Shown here: positions 7,264-14,039 of the stretch, piece after piece
Numbering within the stretch: position 1 is the first letter of the stretch
How the letters are laid out: the number at the start of each line of letters is the position of its first letter
NCBI GenBank assembly: GCA_050252075.1
Contig: JBFWLP010000077.1
Span: forward strand, 1 to 15,732
Length of the DNA: 15,732 bases
Source of the DNA: JAAYGT01 sp050252075
GTDB lineage: Bacteria > Pseudomonadota > Gammaproteobacteria > Burkholderiales > Burkholderiaceae_B
Direction of reading: 5' to 3'
Program-made: the position numbers and the translations under genes
The notes under the pieces: generated by a model
What the model saw: only the letters and a program-made list of their open reading frames with translations
The model's database searches: none
What the model was told of the DNA's origin: nothing

Positions 7264-8295
7264 ATGAGCGATTTGCAACTTAGTCTGATTCTTTTGGGTG
7301 TTCTCCTCATTTTGCTGGTCTTGCTGTTCAATTGGTGGCAAGACAGGCGCATTCGCCGACGCATGCAGGAGCATTTCCCCGAGCGCGAGCAGGATCCTCT
7401 CATGGGTACCAGTACCACGCCCGTCCGGCGCGAGCCGGGTTTGGGCGTTGCCGTCATTCCCAACCCGGATCCCGACGAGCCTATGGTTCATGATCACGAG
7501 GAAATCGATCCCACCATCGAGGCCGTCATTGAAATCAAGTTTGGTGCACCGGTCGATACCACCGAACTTTTTGCGGCCGTCGATCCTGTCACCCACACCG
7601 GAACCAAGCCTGTTCGCATTTTTGCCGAATCCGATACCGGCCTGCATCGCAGCGCCTTGCGGCCCGGAGAGTCCTACGTATCGTTGCAGCTGGCCGTTCT
7701 CATGGCCAATCGCAGCGGGCCGCTAACGGCGATCGAATGGTCACGTTTGTGGGCGACCGCCCAGGAGATTGCCCAGCGTTTCGATGGCGCCATCGAGGGG
7801 CCGGAACAAGACGACGTGCTGGCACGCGCCCAGGCGCTCGATACGCAATGTGCTGCGCTCGATGCGCAGGTGGGCCTTGTGCTGCGCTTTCCCCAGGCTC
7901 AGGACGTTGCACCGGTCATGCGGGTGCTCGAAGACTCCGGGTTTATCGTGTACGGCAGGCATCTGGCGTGGATGTCCGAGCAGGGGCAGCCCCGGTTTTT
8001 CGCTTTGCTCGACGGTGTGGCCGCACACGATTGCCAGGATGCGCAAATCGGCCGGATTGACCTGTTGCTTGATCTGCCGAACAGCCCGCAGGACGAACAG
8101 GCATTCAGCCGTATGGCGAGTGTGGGGCGCGATCTTGCCCGGCGTCTGGGCGGTGATCTGCTTGACGACCAGGGGAACCCGGTGGCCGACCAGGCCGATG
8201 CCACCATCGATAAACAGCTGTCGGGGTTTTATCGCCAATTGAATGAATCCGGCTTTCCTGCCGGTGAGCCTCGCACGTTGCGTGTGTTTTCCTGA
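7264..8295 (+). CDS. zipA: Cell-division protein ZipA (FtsZ-anchoring membrane protein)
   Basis: The 343-aa protein starts with a short leader and one membrane span at about residues 6-23 (SLILLGVLLILLVLLF), followed by an arginine-rich cytoplasmic stretch (QDRRIRRRMQ). After a less conserved acidic linker, the C-terminal region (about 200-335) fits the ZipA FtsZ-binding domain, with VGLVLRFPQAQDVAPVMRVL and YRQLNESGFPAG among its segments. ZipA tethers FtsZ polymers to the inner membrane in the early divisome. The start at 7264 is supported by GAGG at 7254-7257, six bases upstream; the frame is open further upstream but runs into smc. Sequence identity to E. coli ZipA is low, so the name rests on the N-terminal anchor, the domain layout and the smc-zipA-ligA neighbourhood, a conserved order in betaproteobacteria. 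ligA starts 11 bases beyond the stop. Confidence 0.88.
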   Translation: MSDLQLSLILLGVLLILLVLLFNWWQDRRIRRRMQEHFPEREQDPLMGTSTTPVRREPGLGVAVIPNPDPDEPMVHDHEEIDPTIEAVIEIKFGAPVDTTELFAAVDPVTHTGTKPVRIFAESDTGLHRSALRPGESYVSLQLAVLMANRSGPLTAIEWSRLWATAQEIAQRFDGAIEGPEQDDVLARAQALDTQCAALDAQVGLVLRFPQAQDVAPVMRVLEDSGFIVYGRHLAWMSEQGQPRFFALLDGVAAHDCQDAQIGRIDLLLDLPNSPQDEQAFSRMASVGRDLARRLGGDLLDDQGNPVADQADATIDKQLSGFYRQLNESGFPAGEPRTLRVFS

Positions 8296-8306
8296 TTTCG
8301 TAGTTT

Positions 8307-10379
8307 ATGTCTGACAGTATTTGCGCCAAAGCGCGGCAGTTACGGGAAGCAATCGCCCTTCATAATCACCGCTATTACGTGCTTGACGATCCCATTGTCT
8401 CAGACGCCGAGTACGACCGTCTGATGCTTGAGCTGCAGGCAATTGAACAAAGCCATCCTGAACTGGTGACCCCCGATTCACCCACACAGCGGGTGGGCGG
8501 CGCGCCGCTGGCGGCCTTCGATCCCGTGCAGCATGCCGTGCCTATGCGCTCGCTGGGCAACGCGTTCCTGCCGGATGATGTTCAGGCCTTCGATCGCCGG
8601 GTTTCCGACGCGTTGCGCGAGGCCGGGTTGCTGGCGGGCGACGATCCGGTCGATTATGCCACCGAGCTCAAGTTTGATGGGCTGGCCGTCAGTTTGCGCT
8701 ATGAGCAGGGCAGTCTGGTTCAGGCGGCGACACGCGGAGACGGCCAGACCGGCGAGAACATCACCAGCAATATTCGCACCATACGATCGGTACCGCTGCG
8801 GCTCACCGGCGAGTATCCCGATATTCTTGAGGTACGGGGCGAGGTTCTGATGAACCGGGCCGATTTCGATGCATTGAACCGTGCGCAGGCCGTGCGGGGC
8901 GACAAACAGTTCGTGAATCCTCGCAATGCGGCCGCCGGCAGCTTGCGGCAGCTTGATCCCCGAATAACGGCAGGGCGACCACTGCGGTTCTTTGCCTATG
9001 GCTGGGGCCAGATTCGCTATGTACATGATGGCCAGGTCGATTTGTTTCAACAAGAGCAGGGCAGTGCGGCCATGCCGCGGCCAACGCATGCGGGAATGCT
9101 CGACTGGTTTGAGTCCATGGGCTTGCCGGTGAATCGTCGTCGCGATGTGGTGCAGGGGGCACAGGGGCTGTTGCGGTTTTACGAGCAAGTGCAGCAGCAG
9201 CGCGATACGCTGCCGTTTGATATTGACGGTGTGGTCTACAAGGTAAACGCGCTGGCCGCCCAGAGCGTGCTTGGTTTTGTGGCTCGGGCTCCCCGCTTTG
9301 CCGTCGCCCACAAGTTTCCGGCACAGGAAGTCACCACCCGGCTGCTGGGTATCGATGTGCAAGTCGGTCGCACCGGCGCCATTACACCGGTGGCGCGTCT
9401 GGAGCCGGTATTCGTCGGCGGGGTCACCGTTACCAATGCTACTTTGCACAACGAGGACGAGATCCGGCGTAAAGACGTGCGTGTCGGGGATACCGTCATT
9501 GTGCGTCGTGCCGGCGACGTGATTCCCGAGGTTGTCGGGCCTGTACCCGACTTGCGACCGCCGGATACGGTTTTGTTTGTGATGCCGGCCCGGTGCCCGG
9601 TATGTGATTCCGCCATTGAGCGGCTGGAGGATGAAGCCATTGCCCGTTGCACAGGCGGCCTGTTCTGTGCCGCCCAGCGCAAGCAAAGCATCACGCATGC
9701 TGTATCCCGCAAGGCGCTGGATATCGACGGCATGGGCGAGCGCCTGGTGGAGCAACTGGTCGACAGCGGGCGTGTGAAATCGCTCGCAGATCTCTTCACC
9801 CTTACGGCAGTGGAACTGGCCGGTCTGGATCGTATGGGAGCGAAGTCGGCGTCGAATCTTGTGGCCGCCATCGATCAGGCACGCCGGCCTGCGCTGGGGC
9901 GCCTGTTGTTTGCGCTGGGCATACGGCACGTGGGCGAGACAACAGCGCGGGATCTGGCCCGCCATTTCGGCGCACTCGATGCTGTGGTGCATGCAACCCA
10001 CGATGATTTCCTGGCCGTTCCCGATGTGGGTCCGGTGGTGGCCGGATCTCTTGTTCGCTTTTTTGGCGAAGCGCACAACCGCGATGTCATCGACCAATTG
10101 TTGCGCGCGGGCGTCGAAGCGCAAACCCAGGCTCCCGTCGCCGCGGATCAGTCGCTGCAAGGGAAAACCTTTGTGCTGACCGGAACCCTCCCAACCTGGA
10201 CGCGCGACGAAGCCACCCGGTACATCATGGAAGCGGGTGGCAAGGTCAGTGGTTCAGTGTCCAGAAAAACGGCCTATGTCGTCGCCGGCGACGATGCCGG
10301 CAGCAAGCTGGCCAAAGCCGGCCAGCTGGGCGTTGCCGTGATCAGTGAAGACGGCCTGCGCGAATTGCTGGGCCGCTGA
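8307..10379 (+). CDS. ligA: NAD-dependent DNA ligase LigA
   Basis: The 690-aa protein has the full bacterial LigA order. The NMN-binding Ia domain (HNHRYYVLDDPIVSDAEYDRL, about 19-39) is followed by the adenylation domain with the catalytic lysine K122 in KFDG, an OB fold (about 325-405), a four-cysteine zinc finger (C430, C433, C448, C454), helix-hairpin-helix repeats (about 470-590) and a C-terminal BRCT domain (about 610-690, LQGKTFVLTGTL onward). It seals nicks during replication and repair using NAD+. Length and all key residues are normal. The start is fixed by the family-typical N-terminus. There is no Shine-Dalgarno before the ATG (the preceding bases are TTCGTAGTTT), so translation may depend on coupling to zipA 11 bases upstream. 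The converging par27-like gene ends six bases beyond its stop. Confidence 0.97.
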   Translation: MSDSICAKARQLREAIALHNHRYYVLDDPIVSDAEYDRLMLELQAIEQSHPELVTPDSPTQRVGGAPLAAFDPVQHAVPMRSLGNAFLPDDVQAFDRRVSDALREAGLLAGDDPVDYATELKFDGLAVSLRYEQGSLVQAATRGDGQTGENITSNIRTIRSVPLRLTGEYPDILEVRGEVLMNRADFDALNRAQAVRGDKQFVNPRNAAAGSLRQLDPRITAGRPLRFFAYGWGQIRYVHDGQVDLFQQEQGSAAMPRPTHAGMLDWFESMGLPVNRRRDVVQGAQGLLRFYEQVQQQRDTLPFDIDGVVYKVNALAAQSVLGFVARAPRFAVAHKFPAQEVTTRLLGIDVQVGRTGAITPVARLEPVFVGGVTVTNATLHNEDEIRRKDVRVGDTVIVRRAGDVIPEVVGPVPDLRPPDTVLFVMPARCPVCDSAIERLEDEAIARCTGGLFCAAQRKQSITHAVSRKALDIDGMGERLVEQLVDSGRVKSLADLFTLTAVELAGLDRMGAKSASNLVAAIDQARRPALGRLLFALGIRHVGETTARDLARHFGALDAVVHATHDDFLAVPDVGPVVAGSLVRFFGEAHNRDVIDQLLRAGVEAQTQAPVAADQSLQGKTFVLTGTLPTWTRDEATRYIMEAGGKVSGSVSRKTAYVVAGDDAGSKLAKAGQLGVAVISEDGLRELLGR

Positions 10380-10381
10380 TT

Positions 10382-10397
10382 ACCGTTATTTAACGGT
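10382..10397. terminator. Small inverted repeat between converging ligA and par27-like genes
   Basis: ACCGTT and AACGGT form a perfect 6-bp stem around an ATTT loop. It sits in the six-base gap between the genes and runs into the end of the leftward one (its TAA lies in the stem and loop). Neither strand has a T-run after the stem, so it is at best a weak bidirectional terminator or a 3'-end-protecting hairpin. Confidence 0.35.
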
Positions 10398-11162
10398 GGC
10401 TTCCTTGATCAGCTTTTCCTGATACTGCGAGAGCATTTGCTTGCGCAGCATTTCCTCAAGCTGGGGTTTCACTTCTTCCATCTCGGGGAATTTTGCCTGG
10501 CGTGTGTCGTCAACCTGAATAATGTGCCAGCCAAACTGGGTTTGCACCGGCTGGGAGGTCAGGTCGCCTTTCTTCATGGAGCTTACCGCGCCGGCAAATT
10601 CCGGAACATAGTTGCTCACCGGGCCCCAGCCCAGGTCGCCGCCGTTCTGGCCGCTTCCTGGATCCTGGGATTTTTCTTTGGCAGCGGCCTCGAATTTTTG
10701 CTTGCCTGACTTCAGATCGGCGATCAGTGCTTCGGCCTCGGCTTTTTCCTTGACCAGAATATGGCGCAGCTTGTATTCAAGTTCCTTGGACTGCGCTTCT
10801 TTCAGCTTGTCGTATTCGGCCTTGATTTGCGCGTCGGTAATGGGGTTCTTTTCCAGATAGTTTGCCATCAGGGCGCGAACCAGAATACCCTGGCGCGCAA
10901 GTTCAAGCTCTTGCTGCACTTCGGCATCTTTGGTGATGCCGGCTTTTTCAGCGGCCTGAACCATGATCAGCCGGTTGACCAGCTCTTCCTTGACCCGCTC
11001 GCGCAGTTCGGGGGTGTCGGGCACGCCCTGTTGCGCCAGCAGTGCAACAAATTCATCTACCTGTTTCTGCTGGATTTCCTGACCGTTGACGGTGGCGATG
11101 GGTGCCGCCCAGACAGGCAGAGACAAAGTAAGTGCAGCGGCAAGGGTAACAATACGTTTCAT
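10386..11162 (-). CDS. Periplasmic parvulin-type peptidyl-prolyl isomerase/chaperone, Par27-like
   Basis: The 258-aa protein starts with a signal peptide (MKRIVTLAAALTLSLPVWA, cleavage near residue 19-20). A helical SurA-like N-terminal region (about 25-125) follows, then one parvulin domain (about 129-220) with YKLRHILV at 130-137, GGDLGWG at 174-180, a PEFAGAV segment at 187-193 and QFGWHIIQV at 209-217, and a lysine/glutamate-rich C-terminal helix. One parvulin domain between helical ends and a mass near 27-28 kDa match Bordetella Par27 better than SurA, which is larger and usually has two such domains. The likely role is folding and escort of outer-membrane and secreted proteins in the periplasm. 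The start at 11162 has AAGGA (11168-11172) five bases upstream, and that sequence overlaps the bolA stop codon. It is the last gene of the msrB-yciB-bolA unit. No long hydrophobic anchor is present apart from the signal peptide. Confidence 0.9.
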   Translation of the reverse strand: MKRIVTLAAALTLSLPVWAAPIATVNGQEIQQKQVDEFVALLAQQGVPDTPELRERVKEELVNRLIMVQAAEKAGITKDAEVQQELELARQGILVRALMANYLEKNPITDAQIKAEYDKLKEAQSKELEYKLRHILVKEKAEAEALIADLKSGKQKFEAAAKEKSQDPGSGQNGGDLGWGPVSNYVPEFAGAVSSMKKGDLTSQPVQTQFGWHIIQVDDTRQAKFPEMEEVKPQLEEMLRKQMLSQYQEKLIKEATVK

Positions 11163-11170
11163 GAGCTTCC

Positions 11171-11434
11171 TTAAGGTAGGGGTTTGGCAATTATCGCCAA
11201 AGCATGAACAGGATAAGGGATAAGGTCGTCCACAAGGGAGTACACCAGACGGTGCCTGGCCAGTGTGGCGAGCCCTTCAAATTCGGGGGTCCAGATAAAA
11301 ACGCGAAAGTGGCTTGCGCCGCCTTGGCTGCCGGCATGGCCGGCGTGTAAATGGGATTCGTCAACGATCTCCAGGTGGGTGGGCTGCAAGGACTGCAGTC
11401 GTTCGATAAGCAGTTGTCTGTGTTCTTCTGACAT
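11171..11434 (-). CDS. bolA: BolA family protein
   Basis: This 87-aa protein shows the BolA pattern: an N-terminal helix with LIERLQSL, LEIVDESHLHAGH at 21-33, SHFRVFIWTPEFEGL at 41-55, RHRLVY at 60-65 and a C-terminal PVHALAIIAK. BolA proteins bind monothiol glutaredoxins through a shared [2Fe-2S] cluster using a conserved histidine (probably H77 in the VHAL motif) and act in iron-sulfur trafficking and stress response. The glycine-rich HAGHAGSQGGA loop is the type with a second histidine ligand region. AAGGA at 11441-11445 (minus strand) gives a six-base spacing to the ATG at 11434. The start shares its first base with the yciB stop (TGATG), so the two are probably translationally coupled. 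The next gene starts eight bases beyond the stop. Confidence 0.93.
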   Translation of the reverse strand: MSEEHRQLLIERLQSLQPTHLEIVDESHLHAGHAGSQGGASHFRVFIWTPEFEGLATLARHRLVYSLVDDLIPYPVHALAIIAKPLP

Positions 11435-12012
11435 CACGAATCCTTGTTTGGTTCCCCGGCGCCGGTTGGGGCGGTATCGTCTTTGATATGGCGACCGAGC
11501 CAGATGGATTGGCCGATCACGAAAACGATCAGCAATGCCATCAGGCCGAACACTTTGAAGTTGACCCACTGCGATTCGGTGAACTGGCCCGAGAACGCCA
11601 CATAAAGGTTCAAGGCACCCGAGAACAGAAAGAAGGCCGCCCAGCTGTAGTTCAGCTTGTCCCAGACGGCGGCGGGCATGTCAATTTTGGCACCCATGAG
11701 CGACTGCATGAAATTGCGCTGGAAGAACCATTTCCCGCCCACCAGAATGGCCGCAAACAGCCAGTACAGCACAGTGGGCTTCCATTTGATGAAGGCGTCG
11801 TTCTGGAAAAACAGCGTGGCGCCGCCGAACAGAACGATAACCGTCAGATTGATCCAGTGCGTGGCTTCGATTACGCGCCGGGTAGTCTTGAGCCAGACGA
11901 ACTGGGCAACCGCCGCAACGATGGCCACGGCAGTAGCGACATAGATGTCATAGGCCTTGAACGCCGCAAAAAACAGGATCAGCGGAAAGAGGTCAAACAG
12001 AAATTTTTTCAT
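11434..12012 (-). CDS. yciB: Inner-membrane septation protein A (YciB/IspZ family)
   Basis: The 192-aa protein is hydrophobic with about five membrane spans and the typical family N-terminus MKKFLFDLFPLILFFAAFK. Further family segments are WLKTTRRVIEATHWINLTVIVLFGG near the second and third spans, FIKWKPTVLYWLFA, GKWFFQRNFMQSLMG, and VWDKLNYSWAAFFLFSGALNLYVAF. YciB/IspZ is an inner-membrane protein needed for normal septation in Shigella and linked to envelope synthesis in E. coli. Its biochemical activity is not settled. A longer open frame continues upstream but overlaps msrB and has no family match. The ATG at 12012 overlaps the msrB stop by four bases (ATGA), and there is no strong Shine-Dalgarno, so coupling to msrB is likely. 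The C-terminal tail is hydrophilic (DDTAPTGAGEPNKDS). Confidence 0.94.
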   Translation of the reverse strand: MKKFLFDLFPLILFFAAFKAYDIYVATAVAIVAAVAQFVWLKTTRRVIEATHWINLTVIVLFGGATLFFQNDAFIKWKPTVLYWLFAAILVGGKWFFQRNFMQSLMGAKIDMPAAVWDKLNYSWAAFFLFSGALNLYVAFSGQFTESQWVNFKVFGLMALLIVFVIGQSIWLGRHIKDDTAPTGAGEPNKDS

Positions 12013-12404
12013 TCGGCGGGCTCGAAGGACAGGGCGAGCGAGTTGATGCAATACCGCAAACCGGTGGGAGGGGGACCGTCGGGGAAAACATGGCCCAGAT
12101 GGGCATCGCAACGGTTGCATAGAACCTCGGTGCGAACCATGCCGTGCGATGTGTCGACTTCTTCGCGGATGACGTCCGGCGCCACCGGCTCGAAATAGCT
12201 GGGCCAGCCGCAGCCGGCATCGAACTTGGTGTCGGAGCTGAAAAGCAGGGTGCCGCAACAGACACAGCGATAGCTGCCCGCAGTAGCAGTGTTCCAGAAC
12301 TCGCCGGTAAACGCGCGTTCGGTTCCCTTCAGGCGCGTTACCTGATATTGCTCAGGGGTTAGTTCAGCGCGCCATTGCGCGTCTGACTTGGTAATCTTGG
12401 CCAT
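12009..12404 (-). CDS. msrB: Peptide methionine-R-sulfoxide reductase MsrB
   Basis: The 131-aa single-domain enzyme reduces methionine-R-sulfoxide in damaged proteins, with thioredoxin as the usual reductant. A structural zinc site is seen as two CxxC pairs, C47/C50 and C96/C99. The catalytic cysteine is C119 in RYCIN, and C65 in GCGWPSY is well placed to be the resolving cysteine. HLGHVFPDGP at 102-111 is also characteristic. No signal peptide is present, so it acts in the cytoplasm, and no MsrA domain is fused. The start at 12404 is preferred because MAKITKSDAQWRAELTPEQY is family-typical and GGAA lies a few bases upstream; the frame stays open to 12440. It is the first gene of the leftward unit, and its stop overlaps the yciB start. 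Confidence 0.95.
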   Translation of the reverse strand: MAKITKSDAQWRAELTPEQYQVTRLKGTERAFTGEFWNTATAGSYRCVCCGTLLFSSDTKFDAGCGWPSYFEPVAPDVIREEVDTSHGMVRTEVLCNRCDAHLGHVFPDGPPPTGLRYCINSLALSFEPAE

Positions 12405-12611
12405 CGTGTTTCCATGAAACAAGCATTCGTAACCCACCATCTTAACGGACTTTTGCGTCGATAAAAAATTCCCGCAGTACCTCCGGGCCTTCGCAAGGCG
12501 CGAGCATGCAGGATTACCCTAAAAGACGCAGGGTTTCTTTTTGTTGATAATTCAGTTTCACCCACCGATTGGTGTCGGGCGTGGCGCCTTGCCGGTTTTC
12601 CTCCAGGGCGT

Positions 12612-12624
12612 TTTAGGGCCTAAA
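12612..12624. promoter_or_regulatory. Palindrome upstream of the ABC transporter, first of two
   Basis: TTTAGG and CCTAAA are perfect inverted halves around a single G. The centre is about 48 bases upstream of the candidate -10 box at 12661. It may be an operator half of a two-site arrangement with the palindrome at 12634-12647. The binding protein is unknown. Confidence 0.35.
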
Positions 12625-12633
12625 CATGATACG

Positions 12634-12647
12634 GTTATTTTAATAAC
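12634..12647. promoter_or_regulatory. Palindrome upstream of the ABC transporter, second of two
   Basis: GTTATT and AATAAC are perfect inverted halves around TT. The centre lies about 22-23 bases from that of the first palindrome, close to two turns of the helix, and the site covers the expected -35 region of the TATAAC promoter, a position suited to repression. Confidence 0.35.
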
Positions 12648-12717
12648 GGGCAGGTTTTTGTATAACAACGGGCTATCCACGGCAGGTGCCGGCCGGGGCC
12701 CACCACTGGAGACACTC

Positions 12718-13887
12718 ATGATCATCAAGCAGTCAGTTCGTTTGTCCGTACTTGCCGGCGCGGTAGCCCTGGCTCTCCCCTTGCTGGCATCCGCCCAGAT
12801 CAAGGTGGGTATCACGCTGGCCACCACCGGTCCCGCCGCCTCGCTGGGCATCCCTGAACGCAATACCGTTGCCCTGTTGCCCACGGAAATTGCGGGCCAG
12901 AAAATTGAATATATCGTGCTCGACGACGGCACTGACACAACGGTGGCGGTCAAGAACACCCGCAAACTGATTTCCGATGACAAGGTCGATATCATCGTCG
13001 GTACATCGGTGTCTCCGGGTTCGCTGGCCATGGTCGATGTCGCGGGCGAATCCAAAACGCCCATGATCTCCGTCGCCGCGAACGCACGTATCGTTCAGCC
13101 TGTGGAAGGCGCACGCCAATGGGTGTTCAAAACCCCGCAGAACGACTCGCTCATGGCCGGTGCGCTGGCCGATGCCATGGTGAAGCAGGGCGTAAAAACC
13201 CTGGGCTTCATTGGTTATAACGATGCTTACGGCGAAGGCTGGCTGAATGAAATGACCGAGGCCGCCCAGGCCAAGGGCATCAAGGTGGTGGCTGTTGAGC
13301 GTTATGCGCGCAACGATACCAGTGTTACCGGGCAGGCCCTGAAGCTGCTGGGCGCCAAGCCCGACGGCATTCTGGTGGCCGGTTCGGGTACGCCTGTGGC
13401 ATTGCCGCAACGCGAGCTCAAGGCCCGTGGCTACAAAGGCATCATGTATCAAACGCACGGGGCCGCCAATAACGACGTTCTGCGTGTGTGCGGCAAAGAC
13501 TGCGAAGGCATGATCCTGCCGGCCGGCCCCTTGCTGGTGGCCGATCAGTTGCCCGATAGCAACCCGGTCAAGAAAACGGCGCTCGACTACAAGGCAAAAT
13601 ACGAAGCCAAGTATGGTCAAGGTACGATCAACACTTTTGGCGGCCACATGTGGGATGCCGGCCTGCTGATCTCTACAGCTGTCCCGGCTGCGCTTAAAAC
13701 CGGCGCCAAGCCCGGCTCGGTCGAGTTCCGCCAGGCATTGCGCGATGCCATCGAGCAGGTGAAAAACCTGTCCGCCTCGCAGGGGGTGTTCAACATGAGC
13801 CCCACCGATCACTCTGGGCTCGACGAGCGTGCCCGTGTCATGGTGAAAGTCGTTGACGGCAAGTGGACATATCAACCCGACCTCTAA
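12718..13887 (+). CDS. Periplasmic substrate-binding protein of a Liv-type (HAAT) ABC transporter
   Basis: The 389-aa protein has a signal peptide ending ASA at residues 24-26, then a type 1 periplasmic binding fold beginning QIKVGITLATTGPAASLGIPERN. Typical segments are YIVLDDGTDTTVAVKNTRKLI (65-85), DIIVGTSVSPGSLAMVDVAG (91-110), PMISVAANARIV (115-126), WVFKTPQNDS (135-144) and the second-lobe TLGFIGYNDAYGEGW (161-175). C258 and C262 could form a disulfide. The ligand is not readable from sequence: relatives bind branched-chain amino acids, amides or aromatic acids, and the general look is closer to the aromatic-acid-type binding proteins than to E. coli LivJ, so I give no symbol. GGAGA at 12708-12712 lies five bases before the ATG. 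Two permease genes follow after a 152-base gap that holds a strong stem-loop. ATP-binding subunits would lie beyond the window. Confidence 0.92.
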   Translation: MIIKQSVRLSVLAGAVALALPLLASAQIKVGITLATTGPAASLGIPERNTVALLPTEIAGQKIEYIVLDDGTDTTVAVKNTRKLISDDKVDIIVGTSVSPGSLAMVDVAGESKTPMISVAANARIVQPVEGARQWVFKTPQNDSLMAGALADAMVKQGVKTLGFIGYNDAYGEGWLNEMTEAAQAKGIKVVAVERYARNDTSVTGQALKLLGAKPDGILVAGSGTPVALPQRELKARGYKGIMYQTHGAANNDVLRVCGKDCEGMILPAGPLLVADQLPDSNPVKKTALDYKAKYEAKYGQGTINTFGGHMWDAGLLISTAVPAALKTGAKPGSVEFRQALRDAIEQVKNLSASQGVFNMSPTDHSGLDERARVMVKVVDGKWTYQPDL

Positions 13888-13941
13888 GCCCATTCATTCA
13901 TCACGTAAGCCTTAACCGTTAAACTTGCGGCTTTGTTTTCT

Positions 13942-13970
13942 GAAATACCGGCTTCCCAGGCCGGTATTTC
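13942..13970. other. 11-bp perfect stem-loop between binding protein and permease genes
   Basis: GAAATACCGGC (13942-13952) and GCCGGTATTTC (13960-13970) are exact reverse complements around a 7-base loop (TTCCCAG). No T-run follows on either strand, so full intrinsic termination is unlikely. In other Liv-type operons such hairpins after the binding-protein gene stabilise the upstream mRNA or reduce read-through, giving more binding protein than permease; that role here is inference. Confidence 0.7.
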
Positions 13971-14010
13971 GTGTGGTTTGCACGGTTCGGGCAATCGCGT
14001 CGTTACTTCC

Positions 14011-14032
14011 GGCCCTTTGGGGCCTTCGGGTC
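14011..14032 (+). promoter_or_regulatory. Two mutually exclusive small hairpins before the LivH-like start
   Basis: GGCCC (14011-14015) can pair with GGGCC (14020-14024) around TTTG. Alternatively GGCC (14021-14024) can pair with GGTC (14029-14032) around a TTCG tetraloop. The two use the same GGCC and cannot form together. The second ends one base before AGG (14033-14035), the only weak Shine-Dalgarno for the ATG at 14040, so the structure could affect ribosome access. Speculative. Confidence 0.3.
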
Positions 14033-14039
14033 AGGCAAC

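Larger units (their letters stand above)
12405..12717. promoter_or_regulatory. 313-bp divergent control region between msrB and the ABC transporter
   Basis: No convincing coding region is present. For msrB (minus strand) TAAGAT at 12439-12444 with TTTTTA at 12462-12467 and a 17-base spacer is a weak candidate promoter. For the transporter (plus strand) TATAAC at 12661-12666 is a good -10 box with only a poor -35 (TTTTAA, 12638-12643). Two palindromes lie just upstream of or over that -35 (listed separately). A GCCTT-CGC-AAGGC hairpin lies at 12487-12499. A weak terminator-like stem, ACCCT (12516-12520) with AGGGT (12530-12534), is followed by TTCTTTTT. Confidence 0.45.

Noticed and set aside
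8478..10160. Long open frame of 560 codons on the minus strand inside ligA
   Set aside because: It lies wholly antisense to an intact, motif-complete ligA in GC-rich DNA, has no recognisable domain and shows the low-complexity composition of a codon-bias shadow.
12013..12258. Upstream extension of the yciB frame
   Set aside because: It overlaps msrB almost entirely, gives an arginine/histidine-rich sequence unlike YciB, and the family-typical MKKFLFDLFPL start is at 12012.
12573..12590. Sigma-54-like TGGC...TTGC element before the transporter
   Set aside because: The two elements are only three bases apart, far from the spacing needed for a -24/-12 promoter.
12733..13893. Open frame of 386 codons antisense to the substrate-binding protein gene
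   Set aside because: It is fully covered by a well-supported gene with a signal peptide and binding-protein motifs. Its translation is histidine/glycine-rich without family features.
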